A stretch of DNA of 64,000 nt. Source: Firm-08 sp045546995. Lineage in GTDB: Bacteria > Bacillota > Clostridia > Oscillospirales > QAKW01. Below the pieces are notes generated by a model, which saw nothing but the letters and a program-made list of their open reading frames with translations, was not told where the DNA came from and ran no database searches. Where the stretch lies: the NCBI GenBank assembly GCA_045546995.1, contig JAZQDW010000008.1, forward strand, positions 132,181 to 196,180. Reading direction: 5' to 3'. Positions 51,554 through 59,291 of this stretch are shown piece by piece (the stretch's first letter is position 1; every line of letters begins with the position of its first letter). Both the position numbers and the translations under genes were made by a program.

Positions 51554-53511
51554 GTTTTTCTGTTACAAAAAACAAAATCAAATGGATACTTCTGTCGCTG
51601 TTTACACTGATTATGGCGTTTTTGGGGATTTTTAACGACCTGGTTGCATTTGCCCGCAATAAATGGATCGGCCTTGCTATAGTATTATTTTTGTTTTTGG
51701 TTTTAGCGGCGTTACTGGTGTTTGATATCCGATTTGGCAAACGTGCCAATTTGGCGCTGACCGTAACCGCTTGTTTTGCCGTTCCGCTGGTTTCTTTTGA
51801 ATGTGTTGAATTGCTGCAGAATTCGGCGTTTGTGTCCGGCGTCGGCGCTTTTTTTGCCAATTTGTGTATATATATTGGCATGTTTTTGTTGATTGCCGCC
51901 GTATCCACACAGGTGAAATACGCTGTGTTTATTGCGATGCCTATCTATGTGTTGATTGGTTTGGTCAATCATTACGTTCTTGCTTTCCGCGGCACGCCGA
52001 TGCAGCCCTGGGATATCGCTGCGGCAAAAACAGCGATGAACGTCATTGACAATTTTATTTTTACGGTGGATGAGTTTGTTTTGTCATCTATTCTTTTGAC
52101 CGCCGTTCTGATTTGTTTAGCGGCGTCGCTTGAAAAGATTGAGTTTGACAAAAAACAGCGACTTATTGTCACTGTTTCTGCTGTCTGTGTGGCTTTGTTG
52201 TTGACTGGCATACCGTATTATTTTATTCAGGATAACCGCGGCAAATTTCATAAAGACGTTTGGAATCAAACGGTCAGCAGTGAAAGAAACGGTTACGTTG
52301 TAAACTTCCTTTTAAACCTTCAAACGATGAACAACACGCCACCGGAGGGGTATTCTGTTGATGCGGTAAATGATTTGCTTGCCGGGTACGAAACAGATTA
52401 TTCTGCTAAGAAAAAGCCTAACGTTATTGCGATTATGAATGAGGCATTTGCCGATTTGAACGCTGTAAATGATCTTGCGCTGGAACAGGACTATATGCCT
52501 TTTGTGCGTTCGTTGCAAGGGGCGGAAAATGCTGTTACCGGCACGCTGGACGTTTCTGTATTCGGCGGTGGCACTTGTAATACAGAGTACGAGTTTTTGA
52601 CATCTAACGTCAGTTCTATGCTTCGTGTCGGTAGCTATCCGATGCAGCAGTTTGTAAATACCGAGTCGGTTTCGATCGCTTCCAATTTGAGATCCCTCGG
52701 ATATAAAACGGTTGGACTGCATCCGTATTACGGCTCCGGCTGGAACCGATCCAGAGCTTATCCGCTACTGGGGTTTGATCAGTTTATCACCATTGATGAT
52801 TTTGCAGAGGATACGGGCAAAATACGCGAATATGTATCGGATGAAGCTTGTTATGAAAAGATCATAGAGGTATTTGATCAAACGCAGGAGCCGCTGTTTT
52901 TGTTTGCCGTAACTATGCAAAATCACGGTGGATATGAAACGGCGTGGGACGATATGCCGGATGACGTTTCGTTTGCAAAAGAAAATGAGTGCGAGCAAAC
53001 GGATCGTTATCTTGAACTTGCTAAATTGACAGACGAGGCGACGCGTAAGCTTATAGAATATATCGATAATAGCGATAGCGAAACGATAGTGCTGTTTTTT
53101 GGCGATCATCAGCCGAGTCTGGGTGACGAATACGGCAAGCTGTTTCCAGTGACCACGACAGGCGAGCTGAGCGGTGCGGTTAAAAAATATCAAGTGCCGT
53201 TTTTTATCTGGGCAAATTATGATATCGCCGAAGAACAGCTGGATTATATCAGTCCGAATTATCTGGCGCCGTTATTGATTGAAAAGGCCGGTTTACCGCA
53301 AACAGCGTATTATAAGTATCTAAATGATTTAAAGGAAAATATTCCAACGATCACAGCTATGGCATACAGAGACGCAAAAGGAAATTTGTTTGATGCAAAT
53401 AAACCTGATGCAGAGAATGGCGTGTTGATCAATCAGTATGATATGCTGCAGTACAATAACGTATTTGATAAAAAGAATTTGTCTCAATCAAAGTTTAAGT
53501 ATTATTATTAA
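51550..53511 (+). CDS. LTA synthase family sulfatase-fold membrane protein
   Basis: 653-residue protein: five N-terminal helices (about 10-30, 38-58, 65-85, 97-120, 170-190) and an extracellular alkaline-phosphatase-fold domain. FGGGTCNTEYEFLTS places the nucleophile Thr at 342; NVIAIMNEAFADL gives the metal Glu and VLFFGDHQPSLG the Asp-His pair. These are hallmarks of phosphoglycerol transferases that build lipoteichoic acid. It could also decorate another glycan with phosphoglycerol. No signal-peptidase site is obvious between the two parts. Overlaps radA by 4 nt. Confidence 0.88.
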   Translation: MSFSVTKNKIKWILLSLFTLIMAFLGIFNDLVAFARNKWIGLAIVLFLFLVLAALLVFDIRFGKRANLALTVTACFAVPLVSFECVELLQNSAFVSGVGAFFANLCIYIGMFLLIAAVSTQVKYAVFIAMPIYVLIGLVNHYVLAFRGTPMQPWDIAAAKTAMNVIDNFIFTVDEFVLSSILLTAVLICLAASLEKIEFDKKQRLIVTVSAVCVALLLTGIPYYFIQDNRGKFHKDVWNQTVSSERNGYVVNFLLNLQTMNNTPPEGYSVDAVNDLLAGYETDYSAKKKPNVIAIMNEAFADLNAVNDLALEQDYMPFVRSLQGAENAVTGTLDVSVFGGGTCNTEYEFLTSNVSSMLRVGSYPMQQFVNTESVSIASNLRSLGYKTVGLHPYYGSGWNRSRAYPLLGFDQFITIDDFAEDTGKIREYVSDEACYEKIIEVFDQTQEPLFLFAVTMQNHGGYETAWDDMPDDVSFAKENECEQTDRYLELAKLTDEATRKLIEYIDNSDSETIVLFFGDHQPSLGDEYGKLFPVTTTGELSGAVKKYQVPFFIWANYDIAEEQLDYISPNYLAPLLIEKAGLPQTAYYKYLNDLKENIPTITAMAYRDAKGNLFDANKPDAENGVLINQYDMLQYNNVFDKKNLSQSKFKYYY

Positions 53512-53584
53512 AACAATTGGTTATGGGGATTAAATCATCATAAATGCCGCTTTTAGGCTTATTTTTTGGTTTACCCCTTCCCTT

Positions 53585-53614
53585 AATTATACATAATATT
53601 TATTATGTATAATT
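53585..53614. repeat. Perfect 13-bp inverted repeat upstream of the xer gene
   Basis: AATTATACATAAT / ATTATGTATAATT with a 4-nt centre (ATTT). Low GC and no T tract on either side make a terminator unlikely; a dyad operator is more plausible. A weak promoter match (TTTACC 53570-53575, 16 nt, CATAAT 53592-53597) would place the -10 box in the left arm. The 163-bp gap also holds a GCC/GGC hairpin before a T run (about 53545-53567) that may weakly end the radA operon. Confidence 0.55.
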
Positions 53615-53674
53615 GCGTGTATCGATTTGTCCCCCTTGCGTTTGGTAAATGTTTTGCGGAAATGAGGTGTATGG

Positions 53675-54670
53675 ATGCAAAAATATACTGATATTCCCCA
53701 GGTTGTTCGTGATTTTTTGATGTATATTCAAATTGCGCGTGGCGAAAGCAAGGTTACCTGCGATGATTATTATTTTGATCTTCGCACCTTTTTCAGATAT
53801 ATGAAGATGGTTAAATGCGGCATTGAAGATCCGTTTGAAACGATCGACATTACCGATATTGACGTATCGTTCATCAAGACGATCACCTTGTCTGACGTAT
53901 ATGAGTTTTTGTTTTATCTTCGTGAGGTCAGAAACAATCATTCATCACGCTCGATCAACCGACGGATTTCCTGCTTGCGTACTTTTTATAAGTTTTTATT
54001 ACGCAAGGATTTGATTTCGACCAATCCAATTGAAGATCTCGAATCCCCTGCCCTTTCCAAGGAACTGCCAAAGCATCTTGATTTAGCGCAAAGCAAGGCT
54101 TTGCTTGAAAGTGTGGATGGGCCGAATAAGTTGCGCGATTTTTGCATTCTGACGATTTTTTTGAATTGCGGTCTGCGTCTTTCGGAACTTGTCAATTTAA
54201 ATCTTTCGGATATCCGCAGTGATTTCGTTGTAATCAACGGCAAAGGTAATAAACAGCGCAATATATATCTTAATGATGCCTGCCGCGATGCAATAGAAGC
54301 TTATTTAAAGGTGCGTCCGGTGGATGGTGTAAAAGACAGAGATGCGCTTTTTATCAGTCGTAATCGTAATCGTATTAGTCCCAAAACGGTGCAGTGGCTG
54401 GTAAAAAAGCATTTATCTGCTGCCGGTTTGACCGAGCCGGGGCTTTCTACCCATAAATTGCGGCATACCGCCGCAACTCTGATGCATCGGCATGGCAAGG
54501 TGGACGTTCGTGTACTGCAAAAGGTGCTGGGACACGAAAATCTTGGAACAACACAGATTTATACACACGTTGATGACGATCAGGTGCGTGATGCAGCAAT
54601 GTCCAATCCCCTTGCGAACGTCAAGCGCAAAAAGGACAAGCGGCAGGATGACGGCGCTGATGATCAATAA
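53675..54670 (+). CDS. xerC: Tyrosine recombinase XerC/XerD family (plus-strand copy)
   Basis: Site-specific recombinase, likely for chromosome-dimer resolution. An N-terminal SAM-like core-binding domain (about 1-105) precedes the catalytic domain, where the residues are intact: Arg168 (GLRLSEL), Lys193 (GKGNKQR), His260 and Arg263 (THKLRH), the LGH histidine and the IYTHV tyrosine near 294. A charged 25-residue tail follows. The ATG at 53675 has GAGGTG at good distance. It faces the minus-strand spoIIM-xer-DUF624 operon across a shared terminator. XerC versus XerD cannot be decided from sequence alone. Confidence 0.88.
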   Translation: MQKYTDIPQVVRDFLMYIQIARGESKVTCDDYYFDLRTFFRYMKMVKCGIEDPFETIDITDIDVSFIKTITLSDVYEFLFYLREVRNNHSSRSINRRISCLRTFYKFLLRKDLISTNPIEDLESPALSKELPKHLDLAQSKALLESVDGPNKLRDFCILTIFLNCGLRLSELVNLNLSDIRSDFVVINGKGNKQRNIYLNDACRDAIEAYLKVRPVDGVKDRDALFISRNRNRISPKTVQWLVKKHLSAAGLTEPGLSTHKLRHTAATLMHRHGKVDVRVLQKVLGHENLGTTQIYTHVDDDQVRDAAMSNPLANVKRKKDKRQDDGADDQ

Positions 54671-54711
54671 ATTGTTGTTTCGGCAGAACGGTTTGAATCT
54701 CACGTTTAAAT

Positions 54712-54758
54712 AAAAAAAGAGCGTTGCTTTGTAAATACATAAGCAACGCTCTTTTTTT
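54712..54758. terminator. Bidirectional terminator between xer gene and DUF624 gene
   Basis: 18-bp inverted repeat including A/T runs (AAGAGCGTTGCTT / AAGCAACGCTCTT core) with an 11-nt loop. It serves both convergent transcripts; the DUF624 stop codon lies in its right edge. Confidence 0.92.
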
Positions 54759-55485
54759 ATTCTTCGTCTTCTTCCGGCTGTACTTCGATTCGTTCGCCGG
54801 TATTGGGGTCTACGTTATCAATCATAAAACGTTTGATCAGCGGATAAGTGATAAAAGTGATGATATATCCGCAGGTGGCAAAATAGCAACAAAAGTATAC
54901 GATCCATACAATGGACGGCGTGAGCATAAACCACGTAAATACGTATGTTATTCCCCCGATGATCAGTGTGATGCCGATGTTGCGAATAATGCCGGCCCAG
55001 GCAAAAATGAAAGCATTTTTAAACAGTTGCAAAATGGTCAGCCTGAAGGTGATCATCATCGTGTATATATAGTAGTTCATAAACAGCCAAACTATGGCAG
55101 TTAGTCCTATTAGACAAACGTAAATTACGTGTGCGCCGTTGGCCCAGAAAAACCAAAAATCATATATCAGAAGCGCCCAAACAAAAATATTGATCAGCCC
55201 GACAATAAACGCCTGCTTGAAATTATTTTTAAAGGTTTCCCAAAAGTCGCCCCAAATGAATGCGTGCTCTCGTCTGGACCAGTTGCGCAGTATTTTTGTA
55301 AGTCCTGCGGTGGCGGGGCCGATAGTTATAATAGGCAAGCAAAATGCCATGTACAATAAGTTGACCAGGATCAGCGACCAGAATCGTGTGCCGTAAATGC
55401 GAAAAAATTGGATAAAGGCAGGCGCATTCGCCTGTTCTTTGCTGATACCGTGCCCTTCTTTAGTATATTGTGAAAACAAACCCAT
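54757..55485 (-). CDS. DUF624 (YesL-like) membrane protein
   Basis: 242 aa with about five helices. FFRIYGTRFWSLILVNLLYM and CLPIITIGPATAGLTKILRN match the DUF624 start, which in YesL-type proteins precedes the helical bundle. An acidic C-terminal tail (EVQPEEDEE) is cytoplasmic. Function is not established; some members lie with carbohydrate-uptake genes, which are absent here. It is encoded 11 nt after the Xer gene with AGAGGTA upstream, so it is probably the last gene of the spoIIM-xer transcript. Confidence 0.85.
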   Translation of the reverse strand: MGLFSQYTKEGHGISKEQANAPAFIQFFRIYGTRFWSLILVNLLYMAFCLPIITIGPATAGLTKILRNWSRREHAFIWGDFWETFKNNFKQAFIVGLINIFVWALLIYDFWFFWANGAHVIYVCLIGLTAIVWLFMNYYIYTMMITFRLTILQLFKNAFIFAWAGIIRNIGITLIIGGITYVFTWFMLTPSIVWIVYFCCYFATCGYIITFITYPLIKRFMIDNVDPNTGERIEVQPEEDEE

Positions 55486-55496
55486 AAAAGTACCTC

Positions 55497-56396
55497 TTAT
55501 CTTAATTTTGCACGCGGATGGCAGTGTTCATACACATTCATATATTGCTTTTTGAGCACTTTTGCATAAACCTTTGTTGACGTGATGGTGCTGTGTCCAA
55601 GCATATCTTTAATGGTATTCAGATCTGCGCCGTTTTTAAGCAAATGAGTTGCAAAGGAATGGCGAAGCGTGATCGGCGTAATATCTTTTTCGATCTTTGC
55701 GCTTTTTGTATAGGCTTTGATAATTTTCCAAAAGCCCTGTCGGCTCATAGCTTGTCCGGTGGCGTTTAAAAACAAGGCATCGCTGGGCGTTTCGTCTCTG
55801 TGAAAACTTGGACGGGCAAACTCGACATAATCACTGATCGCTTTGACTGCCAGCTGATATAACGGGATAAAGCGCTCTTTTTTTGTGTGCTGACCCGTAA
55901 TGATGTATCCAACGTCCAAATTCACATCGTGAATGCTCAACGCGATCAGTTCGCTGACGCGCATTCCGGTGGCATATAAAACCTCAAGCATTGCTTTATC
56001 TCGTTTGCCTTTGGCTGTCATTAAATTGGGCTGGATCAGCAGGGCCTCCACTTCTTCATCTGTCATTACGTTGGGCAATTTATGTACCGCTTTTTTGTTT
56101 TTAATGCCGATGGTGGGATCAAAGGTGATTTGCTTGGATGTGATCATATATTTGAAAAAGGTCCGCAAGCAAGAAAGATTTCGTGCGATAGTAGCATCCG
56201 AAAGCTTCTCTTTATGCAGCAGATTCAAATATTTTTCTATCAGTTTTGCATCAACCTCGGTGATAGATTCGATTCCGGAGGAACGGACGAATACCATGAA
56301 CTGATGTATATCGTGCTTGTAAGATTGTAGCGTACTGTCCGAAACCTTTTTGCGGCTTTTCAGATAATTGCAAAATTTTGTGAACAGTTCTTCCAT
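55497..56396 (-). CDS. xerD: Tyrosine recombinase XerD-like, with active-site His replaced
   Basis: 299-residue tyrosine recombinase; SAM-like domain (1-100) and catalytic domain with the ATGMRVSEL arginine, GQHTKKER lysine region, Arg245 (TLRHSFATH), LGH His268 and KVYAKV Tyr277. The position that is His in the HxxR motif of XerC, XerD and Cre is Ile242 (ITLR), read directly from codon ATC at 55671-55673. Gene order spoIIM-xer matches Bacillus spoIIM-ripX, favouring XerD. Activity may be reduced or partner-dependent (inference). GGAGGGG precedes the ATG. Confidence 0.88.
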   Translation of the reverse strand: MEELFTKFCNYLKSRKKVSDSTLQSYKHDIHQFMVFVRSSGIESITEVDAKLIEKYLNLLHKEKLSDATIARNLSCLRTFFKYMITSKQITFDPTIGIKNKKAVHKLPNVMTDEEVEALLIQPNLMTAKGKRDKAMLEVLYATGMRVSELIALSIHDVNLDVGYIITGQHTKKERFIPLYQLAVKAISDYVEFARPSFHRDETPSDALFLNATGQAMSRQGFWKIIKAYTKSAKIEKDITPITLRHSFATHLLKNGADLNTIKDMLGHSTITSTKVYAKVLKKQYMNVYEHCHPRAKLR

Positions 56397-56422
56397 GGTT
56401 GTCCCCTCCTTTTTTGAAAAAT

Positions 56423-56989
56423 TTAAAATAAACTACCGTAAATCAACGGTACGATATATGATTCGATCAAGGCGCCAAGCGTCGTAATGATAAAGCAAAT
56501 GATATAGGCTCGTTTATCTGTCGGAACTGCCCTGCCGTGCCTGCCACGGTTGGTGGAATTAGCGGCAATTTCCAGGGAAATTTGCGCCGCCAAGCACAGG
56601 GAAACTACATATAGAATATTTGGTGGAAACAGCAAAAGCGTGATATGCTTAATCCCCTGCGCTCTGTATATTGAGGCGAAAACAGAGGCGACGGCACCAA
56701 TACTGAAACCTTTGTAGTAAAGGATGATCAAATTTCCGAATTTACCGAACGGTATGGCGGTAAAAACAATCATAATTGCCAGCCAAAAGTATTCCTGCAA
56801 TATAAGCTTCAATATGCGCCAACCACTTCCAAAGGAAAAATAATTATCCAGAATGGCAGAGAAACGCTCAATGAGTTCTGCTGGCGAGAGCATCAAAAAG
56901 AATGATGCTGTAATTATCCCGGCAAGCAGAATCGTTGAATTGACCAAAAAACATTTTTTAGAAATTTTAAATTGAAATCGTACGGACAT
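56423..56989 (-). CDS. spoIIM: Stage II sporulation protein M (SpoIIM)
   Basis: Integral membrane part of the DMP complex that drives septal peptidoglycan thinning and engulfment in the mother cell. 188 aa with about five helices; the central block has FGKFGNLIILYYKGFSIGAV and LLLFPPNILYVVSLCLAAQ. The ATG at 56989 follows GGAGGTGTG; an in-frame start at 57055 precedes the sigma-E promoter and is rejected. A strong sigma-E promoter lies just upstream, as for Bacillus spoIIM. The gene is direct evidence of a sporulation programme. Confidence 0.92.
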   Translation of the reverse strand: MSVRFQFKISKKCFLVNSTILLAGIITASFFLMLSPAELIERFSAILDNYFSFGSGWRILKLILQEYFWLAIMIVFTAIPFGKFGNLIILYYKGFSIGAVASVFASIYRAQGIKHITLLLFPPNILYVVSLCLAAQISLEIAANSTNRGRHGRAVPTDKRAYIICFIITTLGALIESYIVPLIYGSLF

Positions 56990-57006
56990 GCACACACCTC
57001 CGATAA

Positions 57007-57035
57007 AGTGTATGCACCCTGAAATATAAATATGA
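57007..57035 (-). promoter_or_regulatory. Sigma-E-type promoter of spoIIM
   Basis: Minus strand: -35 TCATATT (57029-57035), 14-nt spacer, -10 CATACACT (57007-57014). Both boxes and the spacing fit the Bacillus sigma-E consensus (ATATT with 13-15 nt before CATACA-T). Predicted start near 57000, just before the spoIIM ribosome-binding site. Confidence 0.82.
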
Positions 57036-57057
57036 AAAATGTTAATCGGTGCCAAAA

Positions 57058-57209
57058 ATTATGTAAACGGTTTTTGGCGGCTTATATATGATACAATACT
57101 TTAAATCAATTTGCAAGCACAATTTTTATAAAATTTAATCTTTGTAACATCTTACAAAAATGTTGTTAAAAATCAATTATGTAAACCGAACAAAAATGAT
57201 TATGTAAAC
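57058..57209. repeat. Three direct copies of ATTATGTAAAC in the spoIIM-TIGR04086 gap
   Basis: Exact 11-mers at 57058-57068, 57176-57186 and 57199-57209; the last two are 23 bp apart, about two helical turns. This gap (56990-57308, 319 bp) has no convincing gene; it holds the spoIIM promoters, these repeats and the minus-strand terminator at 57224-57274. The repeats may be protein sites or the end of a decayed insertion sequence (some IS21-type ends carry such internal repeats); neither can be proved here. Confidence 0.5.
57081..57109 (-). promoter_or_regulatory. Possible vegetative promoter for spoIIM-xer
   Basis: Minus strand TTGATT (57104-57109), 17-nt spacer, TATAAG (57081-57086). It would supply the Xer gene in growing cells, when sigma-E is inactive. 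The transcript would begin with an 8-bp inverted repeat (GCCAAAAA/TTTTTGGC, 57051-57078). Confidence 0.4.
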
Positions 57210-57223
57210 CTGATTTTGCTGAT

Positions 57224-57274
57224 AAAAAAACAACATATGGGCGACCGTAGTTGACGATTTTACCACATGTTGTT
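57224..57274 (-). terminator. Terminator of the TIGR04086 gene
   Basis: Minus strand stem AACAACATGTGG / CCATATGTTGTT (12 bp, one G-U), a long loop of about 22-24 nt, then seven T. It lies 35 nt after the TIGR04086 stop. Confidence 0.65.
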
Positions 57275-57308
57275 CTTTTATAAAATGCAAGTGTTTTTTT
57301 CTTTTAAA

Positions 57309-57734
57309 TCATTTTTTGGTTATTTTGACCAATTGTTTCTGCGGTTTTGTTTTTTGATTTGCACTGAAGAATCCTCCGATCAAGCTACAGCATAAAACAC
57401 AGGGATAAATCCAGATATTTCTCGTTCCTCCCCCGCCGCTTGTTATCAAAAGAATTATTTTGATGGTCATAAATACGATTGCGGTTATACCACTGCAGAT
57501 CAGCCCTTTCATTTTACTCATTTTACAAAAAATATAGGAGCAGATCAGTGACGCTAAAGAATAAAAAATCACCAGTATGAATTGAATAACGTGTTCTTCC
57601 AACGACCATTTCATATGGATCAATGCCAAAAGGGCGATTAAAACGATCAGTATTCCCAGTCCGATCAACCAGGAAAGCAGAAACTTTAATAATACCCGCG
57701 TTGCTTTCGTTTGAATAAAATTATCCCGTTTCAC
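57309..57734 (-). CDS. TIGR04086 family membrane protein
   Basis: 141 aa with four helices (about 12-36, 48-66, 74-95, 107-124). The family is defined by this short four-helix shape and by its place behind yajC in Clostridia; a Gly-rich stretch (SGGGGTRN) in the last loop and a basic tail are visible. Role unknown. The start is GTG, 6 nt after AGGTGA, and lies in a long inverted repeat that could mask it. It is probably co-transcribed with yajC (45-nt gap). Confidence 0.78.
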   Translation of the reverse strand: MKRDNFIQTKATRVLLKFLLSWLIGLGILIVLIALLALIHMKWSLEEHVIQFILVIFYSLASLICSYIFCKMSKMKGLICSGITAIVFMTIKIILLITSGGGGTRNIWIYPCVLCCSLIGGFFSANQKTKPQKQLVKITKK

Positions 57735-57769
57735 AGTATCACCTCGTGATATTCTATGAAACGGGATAA
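57721..57769 (-). promoter_or_regulatory. Hairpin spanning the yajC-TIGR04086 gap and enclosing RBS/start
   Basis: Perfect 13-bp arms TTATCCCGTTTCA (57721-57733) and TGAAACGGGATAA (57757-57769), with an inner TATCAC/GTGATA stem. On the minus-strand mRNA, GAGGTGAT of the downstream gene is in the inner stem/loop and the GTG start is at the base of the 3' arm. It could act as translational control or partial terminator after yajC. Confidence 0.7.
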
Positions 57770-57779
57770 GATTTTATTA

Positions 57780-58088
57780 TTATTTTTCCTCTTCTTTTGC
57801 AATGACGGCCCATCTTTTAAATTTAAGACGGGTTTTGTCGGCGCCGGTTTCCAGAGTGATGCTCTCGGGATCTTTGACGGAAATGACCTTACCGGTGATG
57901 CCGCATTCGGTTACAACGTTGTCACCAACCTCAAGGTTGTTGCGCAGTTCCTTCATTTGTTTTTCGCGCTTTTTTTGAGAACGAGTCATAAAGAACATCA
58001 TCAAACCAAACAATGCGATCATAATTATGATTTGGATGATGCCGCCGCCGCTGGCGGCGCCTTGCTCTGCTGCTGCGTATGCAAACAT
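57780..58088 (-). CDS. yajC: Preprotein translocase accessory subunit YajC
   Basis: Small single-span protein associated with SecDF-YidC. 102 aa: a short Ala/Gly-rich N terminus, helix at about 16-35 (IIQIIIMIALFGLMMFFMTR), RSQKKREKQMKELRNNLEVG, and DNVVTECGITGKVISV in the cytoplasmic part, all typical. It has its own promoter and GGAGG. secD/secF are not in the window. The position next to tgt and queA matches many genomes. Confidence 0.94.
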   Translation of the reverse strand: MFAYAAAEQGAASGGGIIQIIIMIALFGLMMFFMTRSQKKREKQMKELRNNLEVGDNVVTECGITGKVISVKDPESITLETGADKTRLKFKRWAVIAKEEEK

Positions 58089-58120
58089 AGTAAATATACC
58101 TCCAAAATGTTATTTTCTTA

Positions 58121-58149
58121 ATAATACTGTAAATTTATGAAAAAATCAA
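58121..58149 (-). promoter_or_regulatory. Promoter of yajC
   Basis: Minus strand TTGATT (58144-58149), 17-nt spacer, TATTAT (58121-58126), lying in the 64-nt gap after tgt. Confidence 0.75.
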
Positions 58150-58152
58150 GAG

Positions 58153-59283
58153 TTAAATCCTTTTTCCTAAAACGTCAACGCTTTCGGCCCTGAATTGTTC
58201 AAAAGTACCGTCATCCAGATGCTGTCTGATCTCTTCCATCAGGTGGTTGTAAAAATAAAGATTATGGAGTACACACAGGCGCATACCCAGCATTTCTCCT
58301 GCTTTGAACAAATGACGAATGTATGAACGGCTGTAGTTTTTACACGCCGGGCAGTTGCATCCCTCTTCGATGGGGCGGTCATCTGTTTCGTATTTTTTGT
58401 TGAGTAGATTCATGATTCCCTGATGGGTAAACAAATGGGAATGCCGCGCATTTCTGCTGGGCATAACGCAGTCGAAAAAGTCTACGCCGCGCGCAACACC
58501 TTCAATAATATTGACCGGTGTGCCGACACCCATCAAATATCTGGGTTTATCTTTTGGCATATACGGCTCGACAGCGTCGATAATCCGATACATTTCTTCG
58601 CTGCTTTCCCCTACTGCAAGACCGCCTATGGCATAACCGTCCAGATCAAGTTTGGCGATTTCGATCATATTTTCAATACGGATATCTTCATACGTGCCGC
58701 CTTGATTAATGCCAAACAGCATTTGTTGCGGGTTGACGGTATCGGGCAGCGCGTTCAAACATGCCATTTCGGCTTTACAGCGATTTAACCAGCGTATCGT
58801 TCTTTCTGACGATTCTTTGACATATTTATATGGAGACGGGTTTTCAACGCATTCGTCAAATGCCATGGCGATTGTCGAGCCGAGATTTGACTGAATCTGC
58901 ATACTTTCTTCCGGTCCCATAAATATCTTGCGTCCGTCAATGTGAGAGGAGAAATACACGCCTTCTTCCTTAATGTTGCGCAGTTTTGCAAGAGAAAATA
59001 CCTGAAAACCGCCGCTGTCGGTCAATATGGGACGATCCCAATTCATAAATTTATGCAGACCGCCCATTTGTTTTACGATTTCATCGCCGGGACGAAGATG
59101 TAGATGATAAGTATTTGAGAGTTCGACCTGACAGCCGATTTCTTTGAGATCCGACGTAGAAACTGCGCCTTTGATGGCGGCAAGTGTTCCGACGTTCATA
59201 AACACCGGCGTTTGTATTTTACCGTGTGGCGTTGTAAAAATACCGCGTCGCGCTTTATTTTCTTGTTTTAGCAGTTTGAACAT
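58153..59283 (-). CDS. tgt: tRNA-guanine transglycosylase
   Basis: Exchanges G34 for a queuosine precursor in tRNAs with GUN anticodons. TDSGGFQVFS carries the substrate-binding Asp, VDFFDCVMPSRNARHSHLFT the nucleophilic Asp, and CNCPACKNYSRSYIRHLF with a later His the zinc site. 376 aa is standard. GAGGTA precedes the ATG, 8 nt behind queA, so queA-tgt form an operon for queuosine formation. preQ0/preQ1 synthesis genes are not present, so the precursor is made elsewhere or salvaged. Confidence 0.97.
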   Translation of the reverse strand: MFKLLKQENKARRGIFTTPHGKIQTPVFMNVGTLAAIKGAVSTSDLKEIGCQVELSNTYHLHLRPGDEIVKQMGGLHKFMNWDRPILTDSGGFQVFSLAKLRNIKEEGVYFSSHIDGRKIFMGPEESMQIQSNLGSTIAMAFDECVENPSPYKYVKESSERTIRWLNRCKAEMACLNALPDTVNPQQMLFGINQGGTYEDIRIENMIEIAKLDLDGYAIGGLAVGESSEEMYRIIDAVEPYMPKDKPRYLMGVGTPVNIIEGVARGVDFFDCVMPSRNARHSHLFTHQGIMNLLNKKYETDDRPIEEGCNCPACKNYSRSYIRHLFKAGEMLGMRLCVLHNLYFYNHLMEEIRQHLDDGTFEQFRAESVDVLGKRI

Positions 59284-59291
59284 ATTTTACC

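Noticed and set aside
57058..57209. Repeats of ATTATGTAAAC as a CRISPR array
   Set aside because: Only 11 bp long, three copies, unequal spacing (107 and 12 bp between copies), no cas genes.
57756..58121. Plus-strand open frame of about 120 codons opposite yajC
   Set aside because: yajC on the minus strand has promoter, GGAGG and family motifs; the opposite frame has none.
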